DNA of 64,000 bases from a virus: the IMG/VR virus record IMGVR_UViG_3300048088_000314, positions 1 to 64,000 of that record; one strand, 5' to 3'. Below are positions 55,392 to 63,544 of this stretch, piece by piece; position 1 is the first letter of the stretch; every line of letters begins with the position of its first letter. The translations under genes and the position numbers were made by a program. The notes beneath the pieces were generated by a model that worked only from the letters and a program-made list of their open reading frames with translations, had not been told where the DNA came from and ran no database searches.

Positions 55392-55417
55392 GAAAGAACA
55401 CCGCGCGTCTGTACAAT
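55388..55417 (+). promoter_or_regulatory. Promoter motif before exported-protein genes
   Basis: CTAGGA, 18-base spacer AAGAACACCGCGCGTCTG, TACAAT, with TG extending the -10. It matches the sites at 17077 and 19867 in spacing and CGCG core. Confidence 0.65.
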
Positions 55418-55453
55418 CTCCCCACCTATGGGCCTATGGCTGGGGGCAGGGAC

Positions 55454-55858
55454 ATGAAGCGGAATTTCTCCTTGGGCGTTCTGTTGGCGGCCCTGGTCGC
55501 ATTGGCTCTGCCGACCTCGGCCTTCGCGCAGGCAGGCGCGGCGTGCCCGATCGCCACGCAATCGCCGGTCGTTAGCGCGGCCTCGACCTACACGCTGAAG
55601 GCATCCGACAACTGCAAGACGCTCGTGTTCACCGCGGCGTCGGTGGCGATCACCATGCCGAATGCGCCCGTGACCTTTCCGCCCGGCTGGCGGGTGTGGC
55701 TGAAGGCGACCGGGGCCAACGGCATCTACACGACGCCGACGACCTCGCTGCTCGACGGCGCCTCGAGCCAGTTGCACATCACCCAGGGCTTCGGGTGCCA
55801 GTTGAACTCCGACGCCGTCAATATGTATTCGATCGGCTGCGGCGTCGCCCACCCGTAG
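55454..55858 (+). CDS. Exported small beta protein
   Basis: A 134-residue protein with a strong Sec signal peptide (MKRNFSLGVLLAALVALALPTSAFA, cut after AFA). The mature part is a small beta domain with four or five Cys, probably disulphide-bonded (TLKASDNCKTLVF, GFGCQL, YSIGCG). The fold looks like a phage fibre cap or adhesin domain. Function unknown; export to the periplasm or beyond is likely. Confidence 0.65.
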   Translation: MKRNFSLGVLLAALVALALPTSAFAQAGAACPIATQSPVVSAASTYTLKASDNCKTLVFTAASVAITMPNAPVTFPPGWRVWLKATGANGIYTTPTTSLLDGASSQLHITQGFGCQLNSDAVNMYSIGCGVAHP

Positions 55859-55911
55859 CACGAGAAGCTCGGCGGGGCGGCTTTTCGGCCTGATCCGGCG
55901 GTCGTCCCTTT

Positions 55912-55950
55912 GATCGTCTCCCGCGTGGAGACGCAGTGCGGGAGACGATC
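55912..55950 (+). promoter_or_regulatory. Hairpin covering the ribosome binding site of the 55952 gene
   Basis: GATCGTCTCCCGC (55912-55924) pairs perfectly with GCGGGAGACGATC (55938-55950), with a 13-base loop. The Shine-Dalgarno GGGAGA lies in the 3' arm, two bases of which reach the ATG at 55952, so the stem would hide the start site until melted or bound. Confidence 0.7.
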
Positions 55951-55951
55951 G

Positions 55952-56920
55952 ATGAGGCTGCGCTTCCTTCTTGGGGTCATCGCTGTTGCGGCGGCTCTAT
56001 TTGGACCATCGGCTCTGCGAGCGGAGCCGAGCCCGGTAACGGCTTATCCGCCGGGCTGGACGCAGATCGGTGCGCCGGCATCCCTATCCGTCTCGAACAG
56101 CACTGGCAATGTTAAGCTAGGCTGGGTAGGCGTTCAGGCGCAGGCTCCACAAAATGCGTGGGTTTGCAATACCGGAGCGAACACCGCTTACGTCGCCTTT
56201 GGTGCCGCAAGCACGGTCGTGGCAACGGCATCGAATTTTGCGATATCGGGCGGCGGCTCCTGCGTTTTGCTTGCCCTTAACGGTGCCTCTTATATTGCGG
56301 GCATCACCGCTGGTTCAACAACGACACTTTCGGTCCTCACCGGCGACGGAACCCCACCGAGCAGTCTGTCTTCGGGAAGCTCTCCCCCGATAATCGGGAC
56401 AGTTGCTATCGACCAAGCGATACCCGGGTCGACGAACCTCGTCTCGGCCGGTTTCTCGCAGCAGGTCGCCAGCACCCCGGTTGTCCAGAACGCGCAATAT
56501 GTCTCCGGCAACTGCATCGGCGGGTTCAACGCGATCACGGTCGCGGTCAACAACGGGCAGTCGGGCTTCGTCACCCATTTCCGCGTTGCCTCGCTCGGCG
56601 GCTCGATCCCGACGCTGACGATCTACCTGTTCTCGTCGAATCCGTCTGCCTCGACCTGCACGGACAAATCCACGTTTACGCTCGCCGCGGCGGACGTGGA
56701 TAAGCTGATCGTATCGCCGACGGCGATCACGCTGGCCGCCCCGACCGGCACGTCGGTCACGTTTGGCGCGACCGAGTTCACCCCGCCGCGGGCATTTATC
56801 GCCGGCGGCTCGACCGGCAGCGGCGTCGCGACGATCTACTACGGACTGGTCAGCGGCACGACCTTTACCCCGGCCACGGTCTCGGACCTGCACACGCGCA
56901 CCGGCGTGGTGCTGAATTAA
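55952..56920 (+). CDS. Exported beta-rich fibre-like protein
   Basis: A 322-residue protein with a Sec signal peptide (MRLRFLLGVIAVAAALFGPSALRA). A TTG start at 55910 would add 14 residues and place the RNA hairpin in coding sequence, so the ATG is preferred. The mature chain is Ser/Thr/Gly/Ala-rich beta structure in two parts joined by a Ser/Gly/Pro linker near 130-150. It looks like a phage fibre or adhesin. Function unknown. Confidence 0.6.
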   Translation: MRLRFLLGVIAVAAALFGPSALRAEPSPVTAYPPGWTQIGAPASLSVSNSTGNVKLGWVGVQAQAPQNAWVCNTGANTAYVAFGAASTVVATASNFAISGGGSCVLLALNGASYIAGITAGSTTTLSVLTGDGTPPSSLSSGSSPPIIGTVAIDQAIPGSTNLVSAGFSQQVASTPVVQNAQYVSGNCIGGFNAITVAVNNGQSGFVTHFRVASLGGSIPTLTIYLFSSNPSASTCTDKSTFTLAAADVDKLIVSPTAITLAAPTGTSVTFGATEFTPPRAFIAGGSTGSGVATIYYGLVSGTTFTPATVSDLHTRTGVVLN

Positions 56921-56921
56921 G

Positions 56922-58331
56922 ATGCGCCGCATCGGTTGGTGGCTTCTTGCCGGACTGCTCGCCTGCCTGCCGCTGGTCGACCGCGCCGCCGCGGTCACCC
57001 CGACGCAGCAGGCGGTCCTGTTCACCGCGCCGTGCCCGGCCTTCGTGCCGCGCGTCGCCGGGGTCTGCGCCTCGCCGTTCGCCAACTTCGCGACGGGCCA
57101 GTACTTCTACAACCACGTCTCGACCAACAGCTTCTCCGGATGGCTTTCTGCGCTCAGTGGAACCTTCGCCCGCGCCGACGCCACGTCGCCGATCGCCAGC
57201 TACGTCAACTCCGCCGGCCTGATCGCCTTCGCCGGGGCCAACGTCCCGCGCTTTACCTACGATCCGGTGACGTTGCAGCCGCAGGGCATCCTGCTGGAAG
57301 GGTCGCGGCAGAATATTGCCCTTTCCAGCGGAGATATACGCAGCGCCACTGCCGAAGGAAACTCCATCACCGCTTGGACCGCGCAAGCAACGACAGCAGT
57401 ACTTGCGGCGGCTGGGACCGCCCCGGACGGTGTAAGTGCCGCAACGATAGTTACAGCAACCGCTGGAACTGGGGATCATGAGCGGTTCCAGTCGATCGCC
57501 AATACCAACGTCGCACTTGGTTACTCGATCTTCGCCAAGAAGGGCACCGCTAATTGGGTTGGCATCTGGGCGAACGTTTCGACGACGGGCGCTTATTTTA
57601 ACCTTGCCACGGGTGCGGTCGGAACCATCGGCGGGTCTGCCACCAGTGCGTCAATTCAGGCATACCCGAACGGGTGGTATAGGCTTACGGTCGTTGCGAC
57701 GGTGCCAGCCAACCGGGCGTGGACCATTATGCCCGCAACGGTAGACAATCAAGCGTTCAACTGGAACGCCGCCGGGACCGAGAACATTCTCGTCTGGGGC
57801 GCAGATGTAGAAATCGGCTCCTTCCCCTCGTCCTACATCCCGACGACCACCGTGGCGGTGACGCGGGCGGCGGATGTTTTCCGCCTTGGGTTGACCGGTA
57901 TGGTTAACCTGGCCGGATTTACTTATTTCTTGCAGGCGGACCCATCACAGGGCGTTTCTCAGGAACTCTTATGGTCCGGAGAGCCTGGCGCGAACGACAC
58001 CACGGAAGCATTTAACTCTACCGGATCGGTGTATCAGTCGTTCCTTTATGCGTCGGGGGGAACCGTCCACGCTGATGTCACCGCCGGGTCGCCGTCAACC
58101 ATAAAGCTCGCGCAAGCATTCAGTAATGTTGATCTTTCGGTTCGCGCAAGCGTAAATGGCTCTGCTGTGGCGAGCGCGTCGTCTAGTGGTACACTAAAGG
58201 CGGTCACAGACATGACCGTTGGAGCTTTCAGAACGAACGCCACGAACAACTATTTTGGTAAATTTCAGCAGTTAGGGATTTTCCCTTCAATGGCGATCCC
58301 GAATGCCGACCTGCAGCGGCTGACGCAGTGA
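56922..58331 (+). CDS. Exported tailspike/carbohydrate-binding-like protein
   Basis: A 469-residue protein beginning two bases after the previous stop, with a signal peptide (MRRIGWWLLAGLLACLPLVDRAAA). The central part has the phage-spike phrase GILLEGSRQNIA, then NGWYRLTV, then WGADVEIGSFPSSYIPTT, typical of carbohydrate-binding concanavalin-like domains. The C-terminal domain (from about 335) is a LamG-like sandwich ending GIFPSMAIPNADLQRLTQ. A glycan-binding exported protein is the best reading. Confidence 0.62.
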   Translation: MRRIGWWLLAGLLACLPLVDRAAAVTPTQQAVLFTAPCPAFVPRVAGVCASPFANFATGQYFYNHVSTNSFSGWLSALSGTFARADATSPIASYVNSAGLIAFAGANVPRFTYDPVTLQPQGILLEGSRQNIALSSGDIRSATAEGNSITAWTAQATTAVLAAAGTAPDGVSAATIVTATAGTGDHERFQSIANTNVALGYSIFAKKGTANWVGIWANVSTTGAYFNLATGAVGTIGGSATSASIQAYPNGWYRLTVVATVPANRAWTIMPATVDNQAFNWNAAGTENILVWGADVEIGSFPSSYIPTTTVAVTRAADVFRLGLTGMVNLAGFTYFLQADPSQGVSQELLWSGEPGANDTTEAFNSTGSVYQSFLYASGGTVHADVTAGSPSTIKLAQAFSNVDLSVRASVNGSAVASASSSGTLKAVTDMTVGAFRTNATNNYFGKFQQLGIFPSMAIPNADLQRLTQ

Positions 58332-58357
58332 TGCCCTGCTATCTCGGGGAGAAGCTG

Positions 58358-58855
58358 ATGTTCGTCTACGCGGCGTCCCTTGTGCTGCTTGCGTTTGCCC
58401 TCTCCGGCTGCGGCACGACGCCGCTTGCTCGTATCGCCTACATGCCACCCGACGAGTTCTTGCGGCCGTTCAACGGCACGGTGGTGGTCATGCCGCAAGA
58501 CCCCAACTCTCCTAATGTGTCGTCAGCGGAGACGAAACCGACGCTTGGGACGTGCATCATCCGACTCCCGGCGGGACACACCGTTCCAGGCATAGCGGCC
58601 CCCGCTGCGCCGACGACGATGCTGTTTGAGCCGTCCGTTGCTCCGTCTCAGGGCGCGTGGCGGATCAACGATGAGCTGCGCCGTGGCCTGTTCCTGATCG
58701 AGCTTGGCGGCTGCAATGGGGCGATCGACGTGAACGCGGACCCACAGCGGCGGATCGTTCCGGCCGGCTACGAGCGCACGCTGGCCTCGCGCGACTGGAC
58801 GCCGGTCTACGAGCGCCTGGCTGCGACGGCCAAGTGGGTCGGGGTGGCTCCATAA
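58358..58855 (+). CDS. Lipoprotein
   Basis: A 165-residue protein starting at an ATG with GGGGAG upstream. MFVYAASLVLLAFALSGCGTT carries a lipobox (LSGC) for signal peptidase II. The mature part has a Pro-rich segment and ends with a small domain. GTG 58328 upstream is less likely because it would put 10 residues before the signal. It may be an outer-membrane exclusion or fibre-anchor lipoprotein; no family recognised. Confidence 0.65.
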   Translation: MFVYAASLVLLAFALSGCGTTPLARIAYMPPDEFLRPFNGTVVVMPQDPNSPNVSSAETKPTLGTCIIRLPAGHTVPGIAAPAAPTTMLFEPSVAPSQGAWRINDELRRGLFLIELGGCNGAIDVNADPQRRIVPAGYERTLASRDWTPVYERLAATAKWVGVAP

Positions 58856-59874
58856 CCGCCGCGATTCTAGCATTTGCCGCATCGGTAGCCTTCTGGCCGG
58901 GCCTTATCTCGGCGGCGGTGGCGCCGCGCTGGGCGCTGCTCGCCGTTGGTCTTCCTCTCGTATCCTGGCTTGACCCTCGCGCTCTCGGGATGGTGCCGCT
59001 TCTGCTGATGGCGGGGTTTCTCGCCTACGCCGGGATGTCGCTGGCCTGGGCACCGGATCGGCTAACGGGATTCAACGACCTTCTGCACCTGCTGGTGTTT
59101 GCCGCGGCGGTCCTGCTCGGAGCAAATCTCACCGAGGTCGACAAGGTGCTGCGCGCCGCGGGATGGGGAATCGGGATCTCGAGCGCGGTGGTGATCGCGC
59201 AGTTCTTCGGATGGTCGGCTATCCCGCAGGCGTCGATCCCGGCCGGCCTGTTCTTCAATCGGGACATCCTGGCCGAGGTTGCGGCGGTGGTTTTCGTTTG
59301 GGCGGTCCTCAGCCGGCAGATCCCGCTCGCGATCGTGCTGGCGATCCCGCTGGCTTTCTGCGGTTCCCGGGTGGCGCTGATGGCGGCAGGGGTTGGTCTT
59401 GTAATGGGCCTGCCGCGGCGCTGGGCGCTCCTGGGAGGGGCATTAGCCATCGCGGCCACGATCTGGGTCTCGATCTATTTCCAGCACAAGCTGACGAGCG
59501 TTGGCGAGCGCCTGGACATCTGGCAAGCCGCTCTCTCGGGTCTGTCGATCGCCGGCCGCGGTATCGGGTCCTTTACCGCCGATCATCCTGGGTGGGAATA
59601 TGTCCACAGCGATCTCCTCCAGTACGCCTACGAACTCGGGGTCGGCGCGATCCTCCTCGCGGCCTTTGCTGCCTACGCGGCGTGGCGATCCCCTCCTGGA
59701 CCTCTGCGCGCCGTGGCCGTTACCTTGGGTGCCGAGGCTGCCATTGCCTTCCCCTTTCATGTTCCGCTTGCGGTTCTCCTGGCTGGCGTGGTGGCGGGTT
59801 TTATGGCTCGCAGGGGGCCTCGCCTACGCATGGAGCAGCCTGTCGGCGGAGGTTCACCTAGCTTCGCTGTTTGA
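58834..59874 (+). CDS. O-antigen ligase/polymerase-like membrane protein (Wzy_C type)
   Basis: A 346-residue protein with about ten TM helices and a periplasmic loop carrying GERLDIWQAALSGLSIAGRGIGSF and HSDLLQYAYELG, the signature of the Wzy_C family (O-antigen ligases WaaL and polymerases). Active members transfer lipid-linked O-antigen to lipid A core or polymerise it. A phage copy could change the host surface to block superinfection or alter receptors. The start GTG overlaps the lipoprotein gene by 22 bases. Confidence 0.75.
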   Translation: MGRGGSITAAILAFAASVAFWPGLISAAVAPRWALLAVGLPLVSWLDPRALGMVPLLLMAGFLAYAGMSLAWAPDRLTGFNDLLHLLVFAAAVLLGANLTEVDKVLRAAGWGIGISSAVVIAQFFGWSAIPQASIPAGLFFNRDILAEVAAVVFVWAVLSRQIPLAIVLAIPLAFCGSRVALMAAGVGLVMGLPRRWALLGGALAIAATIWVSIYFQHKLTSVGERLDIWQAALSGLSIAGRGIGSFTADHPGWEYVHSDLLQYAYELGVGAILLAAFAAYAAWRSPPGPLRAVAVTLGAEAAIAFPFHVPLAVLLAGVVAGFMARRGPRLRMEQPVGGGSPSFAV

Positions 59875-60025
59875 CGGCCATGAGCGCACCGGAGAGGAAG
59901 TGATGGGCATCGCCACCGACGCGGTGAGCCGGTTTCCCTTCGATCCCCACCTGCGGGACGTCCTGACGCAGCTTGCCCAGATGGTGGGTGCGGCAACCCG
60001 TGGAGATTCCACAGGGAAGTGGTAA
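59759..60025 (+). CDS. Small TM protein overlapping the ligase gene
   Basis: An 88-residue ORF whose first 115 bases overlap the ligase gene in another frame. It starts MFRLRFSWLAWWRVLWLAGGLAYAWSSL, a single TM helix, and has a soluble tail (GEEVMGIATDAVSRFPFDPHLRDVLTQLAQMVG). Small proteins of this kind often follow Wzy-type genes. Function unknown. Confidence 0.5.
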   Translation: MFRLRFSWLAWWRVLWLAGGLAYAWSSLSAEVHLASLFDGHERTGEEVMGIATDAVSRFPFDPHLRDVLTQLAQMVGAATRGDSTGKW

Positions 60026-60062
60026 TCTAAGCTTATGTGGTTGTCACGAATGAGGTAGGCGG

Positions 60063-60260
60063 ATGGAGCATCCGCCGCTGACCGTGATCTGCACGATGTG
60101 CGGTGGAAAGGGAACTTTGGCCCGCTTGCCGGGGAAGACAATGGACAACCAGCCGGTAGGAGAAGTGCCGATTACGCGCTCCGAATTGTACCCCCAGGTC
60201 TGCGAGAAATGCTCAGGGAGCGGGCTGGTGGCGGCTCCGCTAGTGCCGGATTCGGATTGA
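60063..60260 (+). CDS. Small zinc-ribbon protein (DnaJ-type Cys motifs)
   Basis: A 65-residue protein with CTMCGGKGTL and CEKCSGSGLV, the two CxxCxGxG knuckles of DnaJ-type zinc fingers. It could be a chaperone-like or regulatory mini-protein. Its TGA overlaps the TTG start of the next gene. Confidence 0.7.
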   Translation: MEHPPLTVICTMCGGKGTLARLPGKTMDNQPVGEVPITRSELYPQVCEKCSGSGLVAAPLVPDSD

Positions 60261-60520
60261 GTAATGTGGATTGGGAAACCGTCCTCTCGCTTGGTGCGCT
60301 CAGCGTCGCTGTGTTAGCGGCGCTGTCGAGGGTGTTGGATAAGTCTCTTTCGATCCGGGAACACAATGAGTTCAAGGATCGCGTGATCAAACTGATCGAC
60401 GACAACCTGGGGCGGGTTGAGCGCGAGCTTGACAAGCTGGAAGATCGTCTCAAGGTCATAGAGCAGACGCGCCCGACGACGGGGGAACTAGAAGCGCGGC
60501 TGGGGAAAAGGAACAACTGA
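60257..60520 (+). CDS. Membrane protein with coiled coil upstream of endolysin
   Basis: An 87-residue protein from a TTG overlapping the preceding stop (GTG 60266 is an alternative). One TM helix (VLSLGALSVAVLAALSRVL) is followed by a long coiled coil (IKLIDDNLGRVERELDKLEDRL). Immediate position before the endolysin suggests a lysis role, holin-like or spanin-like. Confidence 0.55.
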   Translation: MSNVDWETVLSLGALSVAVLAALSRVLDKSLSIREHNEFKDRVIKLIDDNLGRVERELDKLEDRLKVIEQTRPTTGELEARLGKRNN

Positions 60521-60521
60521 G

Positions 60522-61391
60522 ATGGTCGAATTTGCGGGACCGGCGACTCTGCTCACGCCGATGGATTTTGTTGTCGAGGCGGCGCTGATAAAGGTCGACG
60601 CCGCGACAGTCCATGCCGTGAGGGATGTCGAGTCCGGCGGCCGCTCGTTCCTGCCCGATGGCCGCCCGGTGATCCTCTTCGAGGCGCACGTCTTCGGCCG
60701 CCTGACGCATCATCAGTGGGATGGGAGCCACCCCAACATCTCGGCACCGTCCTGGGACCGCTCGCTGTACGGCGCCGGCGGTGCGCACCAGTACGACCGC
60801 CTGGCAGAGGCCATCGCCCTTGACCGCGAGGCGGCGTTGCAGAGTGCCTCCTGGGGCGCCTTCCAGATCCTCGGTCTGAACTTCAAGTCGTGCGGCTTCA
60901 ACGACGTCGAGGCCTACGTCGCGGCGATGGTGCAGGGCGAGCGGCAGCAGCTTGACGCCTTCGTGGCGTTCTGCAGCGCCGCCAACCTCACTCGTTTCCT
61001 GCGGGCCCATGACTGGGCCAATTTCGCCGAGGGCTACAACGGCCCGGGCTACGCGGAAAACGCATACGATCGCAAGCTCCAGGCGGCCTGGACGAAATGG
61101 CTGGTGATGGAGGGCCCGGCCGGATCGCCGCAGCCGCCAGCCAACCCAGCGCCGCGGACTCTGCCCGAGCACCACTATGCGACGCTGCAAGAGGGGTCGA
61201 AGGGCGACGAGGTCCGCACGATGCAGCAGTACCTGCACGATCACGGCTATCCCAATCTCGAGGTCGACGGCATCTTCGGCGAAGAAACTGCGGATGCGGT
61301 GGTCGATGTGCAGGTCGCGAACGACCTGTCTGCCGACGCGATCGTTGGCCCAGCTACGCGCCCGTTTGTCGGGCTAGGAGAAGCACAATGA
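60522..61391 (+). CDS. Endolysin: N-acetylmuramidase with peptidoglycan-binding domain
   Basis: A 289-residue protein. Residues 20-205 match the DUF3380 N-acetylmuramidase family: VHAVRDVESGG with catalytic-type E37, ILFEAHVF, SASWGAFQILGLNF and FAEGYNGPGYA. Residues 225-285 are a PG_binding_1 domain (LQEGSKGDEVRTMQQYLHDHGY, VDGIFGEETADAV). It cleaves the peptidoglycan backbone at lysis. No signal peptide, so a holin is expected. The second MCP gene overlaps its stop. Confidence 0.88.
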   Translation: MVEFAGPATLLTPMDFVVEAALIKVDAATVHAVRDVESGGRSFLPDGRPVILFEAHVFGRLTHHQWDGSHPNISAPSWDRSLYGAGGAHQYDRLAEAIALDREAALQSASWGAFQILGLNFKSCGFNDVEAYVAAMVQGERQQLDAFVAFCSAANLTRFLRAHDWANFAEGYNGPGYAENAYDRKLQAAWTKWLVMEGPAGSPQPPANPAPRTLPEHHYATLQEGSKGDEVRTMQQYLHDHGYPNLEVDGIFGEETADAVVDVQVANDLSADAIVGPATRPFVGLGEAQ

Positions 61392-62485
61392 TTTCCTTAG
61401 AGGTAGCCGCCAAGGTCGCGCAAGCCTTTCACCAGAGCGCGGCCCCGAGCCCGAATGCGTTGGCGCTATACTACGATCACTCCCTCTCAGCCGAGGCCGC
61501 TGCTCGGCTGAAGGTATGGGACGAGCAACCGGAAGCGCCACGAGCGCTAGAGGACTTGCGGCGGCTTCTCCTGCCGGGCCTGCTGATGGTCGAACAACGG
61601 TTCCTGGACATTCCCCGTCAATGGCCGAGCATCTATCGCCGCTCGCGTGGGACTTTTAACCCGGAGCGCGTGGTCGAGATGCGTTACACGGGTCTAGCCC
61701 AGCTACGGTCACCGGGGTCTCCGACGATCTTCGACAACGCTGTTGGCGAGCGTTTCGTCTACAACATCCCTCGAAACGATCTCGCGCTCGCCACCACGCT
61801 GGCCTCCGATCTCGCGCGCTCGTCAGCGGCAGGCACCTTGGATAAGGCAGGATTCGAGATCATTGCAGCTTTGGCGCATAGCCTGGCCGAGGCGTTCAGA
61901 ATCAGCGAGGAAATCCTCCACGCCAACGTGCTCAATACCGGCACCGTCTATAATCCGGGGGTCATGGGTGACGTCGTTCCACTCTTCTCGAATGCCCACC
62001 CGATCGATACGGGGCACTACTCCAACCTGATGGACGCGCCGTTGAGCATGGCCTCCCTGGAACAGGCCATCGAGCTTATGGCGGCGATGCCAGACCAAGC
62101 GGGGAATCCGAAAAAGGCCACGCCCAAAATCTTGGTCGTGCCGATCGCCTTGCAATTTAAGGCGGTGCGATTGATGCACCAGATCGCAGACGAGGTCGGC
62201 GAGGAGCGGCGCGGCCGCTACCCGAGCGAATATGCAGTGCTCGATTACCTATCGAGCCCCGATGCGTGGTTCGTGAAGACGAGCATTCACGGACTGGCGA
62301 GCATGGAATGGGCCCCCTTCCGGCTCGATCTGAAAATCGAGGGCGATGGTCTCGTCTTGGAGGGGGCGCAATCCTATACCGCGGGCTATTACAACCCGCG
62401 CGCTTGCGTCGGGAGTTTCCCCACGCCAGCGGCGCTGGATGCCGCCCGTGAGCCGATCGCTCATTTGGTGCGCCAGCATCAGTGA
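61388..62485 (+). CDS. Second major capsid protein paralogue (MCP2)
   Basis: A 365-residue protein with AGGAG upstream. From residue 60 it is colinear with MCP1: LLPGLLMVEQ, IPRQW, MRYTGLAQL, TIFDNAVGERFVY, EEILHANVLNTGTVYN, HPIDTGHYSN, LVVPIALQFKA, VLDYLSSPDAWF and GSFP near the end. It has an extra 50-residue N-terminus, differing inserts and a C-terminal extension. Motifs are intact, so it is probably functional. It lies among lysis genes 55 kb from MCP1 and could form a minor capsid species, vertices or a different head size. Confidence 0.82.
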   Translation: MISLEVAAKVAQAFHQSAAPSPNALALYYDHSLSAEAAARLKVWDEQPEAPRALEDLRRLLLPGLLMVEQRFLDIPRQWPSIYRRSRGTFNPERVVEMRYTGLAQLRSPGSPTIFDNAVGERFVYNIPRNDLALATTLASDLARSSAAGTLDKAGFEIIAALAHSLAEAFRISEEILHANVLNTGTVYNPGVMGDVVPLFSNAHPIDTGHYSNLMDAPLSMASLEQAIELMAAMPDQAGNPKKATPKILVVPIALQFKAVRLMHQIADEVGEERRGRYPSEYAVLDYLSSPDAWFVKTSIHGLASMEWAPFRLDLKIEGDGLVLEGAQSYTAGYYNPRACVGSFPTPAALDAAREPIAHLVRQHQ

Positions 62486-62548
62486 GCGTCTCCCTCGACA
62501 ACCGGAAGGTGTAGGCGTACAGGTAATCCCCGCTTAGGGGAGAGGCGC

Positions 62549-62833
62549 ATGAATCCGATTTCGCCGAAAGCCTACGTTGGCGGCGCTGCAGTGACGCTGG
62601 CGGCACCGATTGTTGGTCTGATCGTCTATTTCGGCCACATGGCACCGCCGCCTGACGTTTTGGCGGATATGACGGCCGTGTTGGGGGCTGGGCTGGGATT
62701 TCTCGGCGCGTTTCTCGCACCGCACTTCCCGGCCGCGGCTCAGAACGGCAATGATGCGCAACAGCCCGCACCACCGCCGGCCCCGCCGCCACCACAAGCA
62801 ATCATCGAACCTGTCCCACAAGGAGCCGCCTGA
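62549..62833 (+). CDS. Holin candidate
   Basis: A 94-residue protein with two TM helices (GAAVT...GLIVYF about 11-29, and AVLGAGLGFLGAFLAP about 43-58) and a Pro/Ala-rich tail. Two TM helices and small size fit class II holins, and the endolysin is two genes upstream. AGAGGCGC precedes the ATG. Confidence 0.6.
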   Translation: MNPISPKAYVGGAAVTLAAPIVGLIVYFGHMAPPPDVLADMTAVLGAGLGFLGAFLAPHFPAAAQNGNDAQQPAPPPAPPPPQAIIEPVPQGAA

Positions 62834-63369
62834 TGATCACCCGCCGCAACCTTCTCCGCACGACCGCCTGGCTTCCGATCGGCTTCGTCGTCGCTGGCTG
62901 CGCCGGCACTACGGGAAGCACGGGCACCACGACCGATCCTGGCGTGCTCCAGCGCGTGATCCAGTACGGCCAGGGCGTCGCTGGAGCCTTTACCGCGATC
63001 CTGCCGACCCTGCAGGCATTGCCCGGCGTCGGTGGTTCCAGCGTGCTCAGCACCCTCGTCTCGGTCGTTGGCGAGGCCGTCAAGGTGCTGCCGACCGTCG
63101 CCTCGATTGCCGGCGCGGCCAACCCCATCTCGGCCATCTTCGGCGCGCTCCCACAGATCGCCGCGCTGGTCGGCAGCGTGGGCAACCTGCCGCCCAACGT
63201 GCAGATGTGGATCAACGCCACGGCATCTCTAGCTCAGGTCGTCGGCCCGCTGGTCGGCCTCGCGCTCACGCTGGCGGCGCCTGCGCCCGGCGTCGTCATG
63301 GCCGCACCGACCGCGCACCCCGACGAGCAGGTCGCGTACCTGCAACTGCTGGCGCTGCAGCGGCGATAA
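62833..63369 (+). CDS. Lipoprotein with RR signal
   Basis: A 178-residue protein starting MITRRNLLRTTAWLPIGFVVAGCAG: twin Arg followed by a lipobox (VAGC), so Tat-type or Sec lipoprotein. The rest is hydrophobic, Ala/Val/Gly/Leu-rich helices (SVVGEAVKVLPTVASIAGAA). Coupled by overlap to the holin candidate. It could be a lysis accessory or superinfection-exclusion protein; no family recognised. Confidence 0.62.
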   Translation: MITRRNLLRTTAWLPIGFVVAGCAGTTGSTGTTTDPGVLQRVIQYGQGVAGAFTAILPTLQALPGVGGSSVLSTLVSVVGEAVKVLPTVASIAGAANPISAIFGALPQIAALVGSVGNLPPNVQMWINATASLAQVVGPLVGLALTLAAPAPGVVMAAPTAHPDEQVAYLQLLALQRR

Positions 63370-63373
63370 AGCA

Positions 63374-63544
63374 ATGGTCAGCATGACCGATTGGGAACCG
63401 TGGTTTGCATGGCGTCCCGTCTATTGCCGATACGGACGCCGTCAGGGTCTTGCGTGGCTGTGCTGGGTCGAGCGCGCATGGCGTGACGATTTCGGGACGC
63501 ACATCGGCCCCGAGCGCGCCTTCAGAATGCCGAGGGCACCCTAG
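63374..63544 (+). CDS. Small Trp/Arg-rich hypothetical protein
   Basis: A 56-residue ORF between the lipoprotein and the last gene, with one base to neither side wasted. It is rich in Trp, Arg and Tyr (WEPWFAWRPVYCRYGRRQGLAWLCWVERAW). Function unknown. Confidence 0.5.
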   Translation: MVSMTDWEPWFAWRPVYCRYGRRQGLAWLCWVERAWRDDFGTHIGPERAFRMPRAP

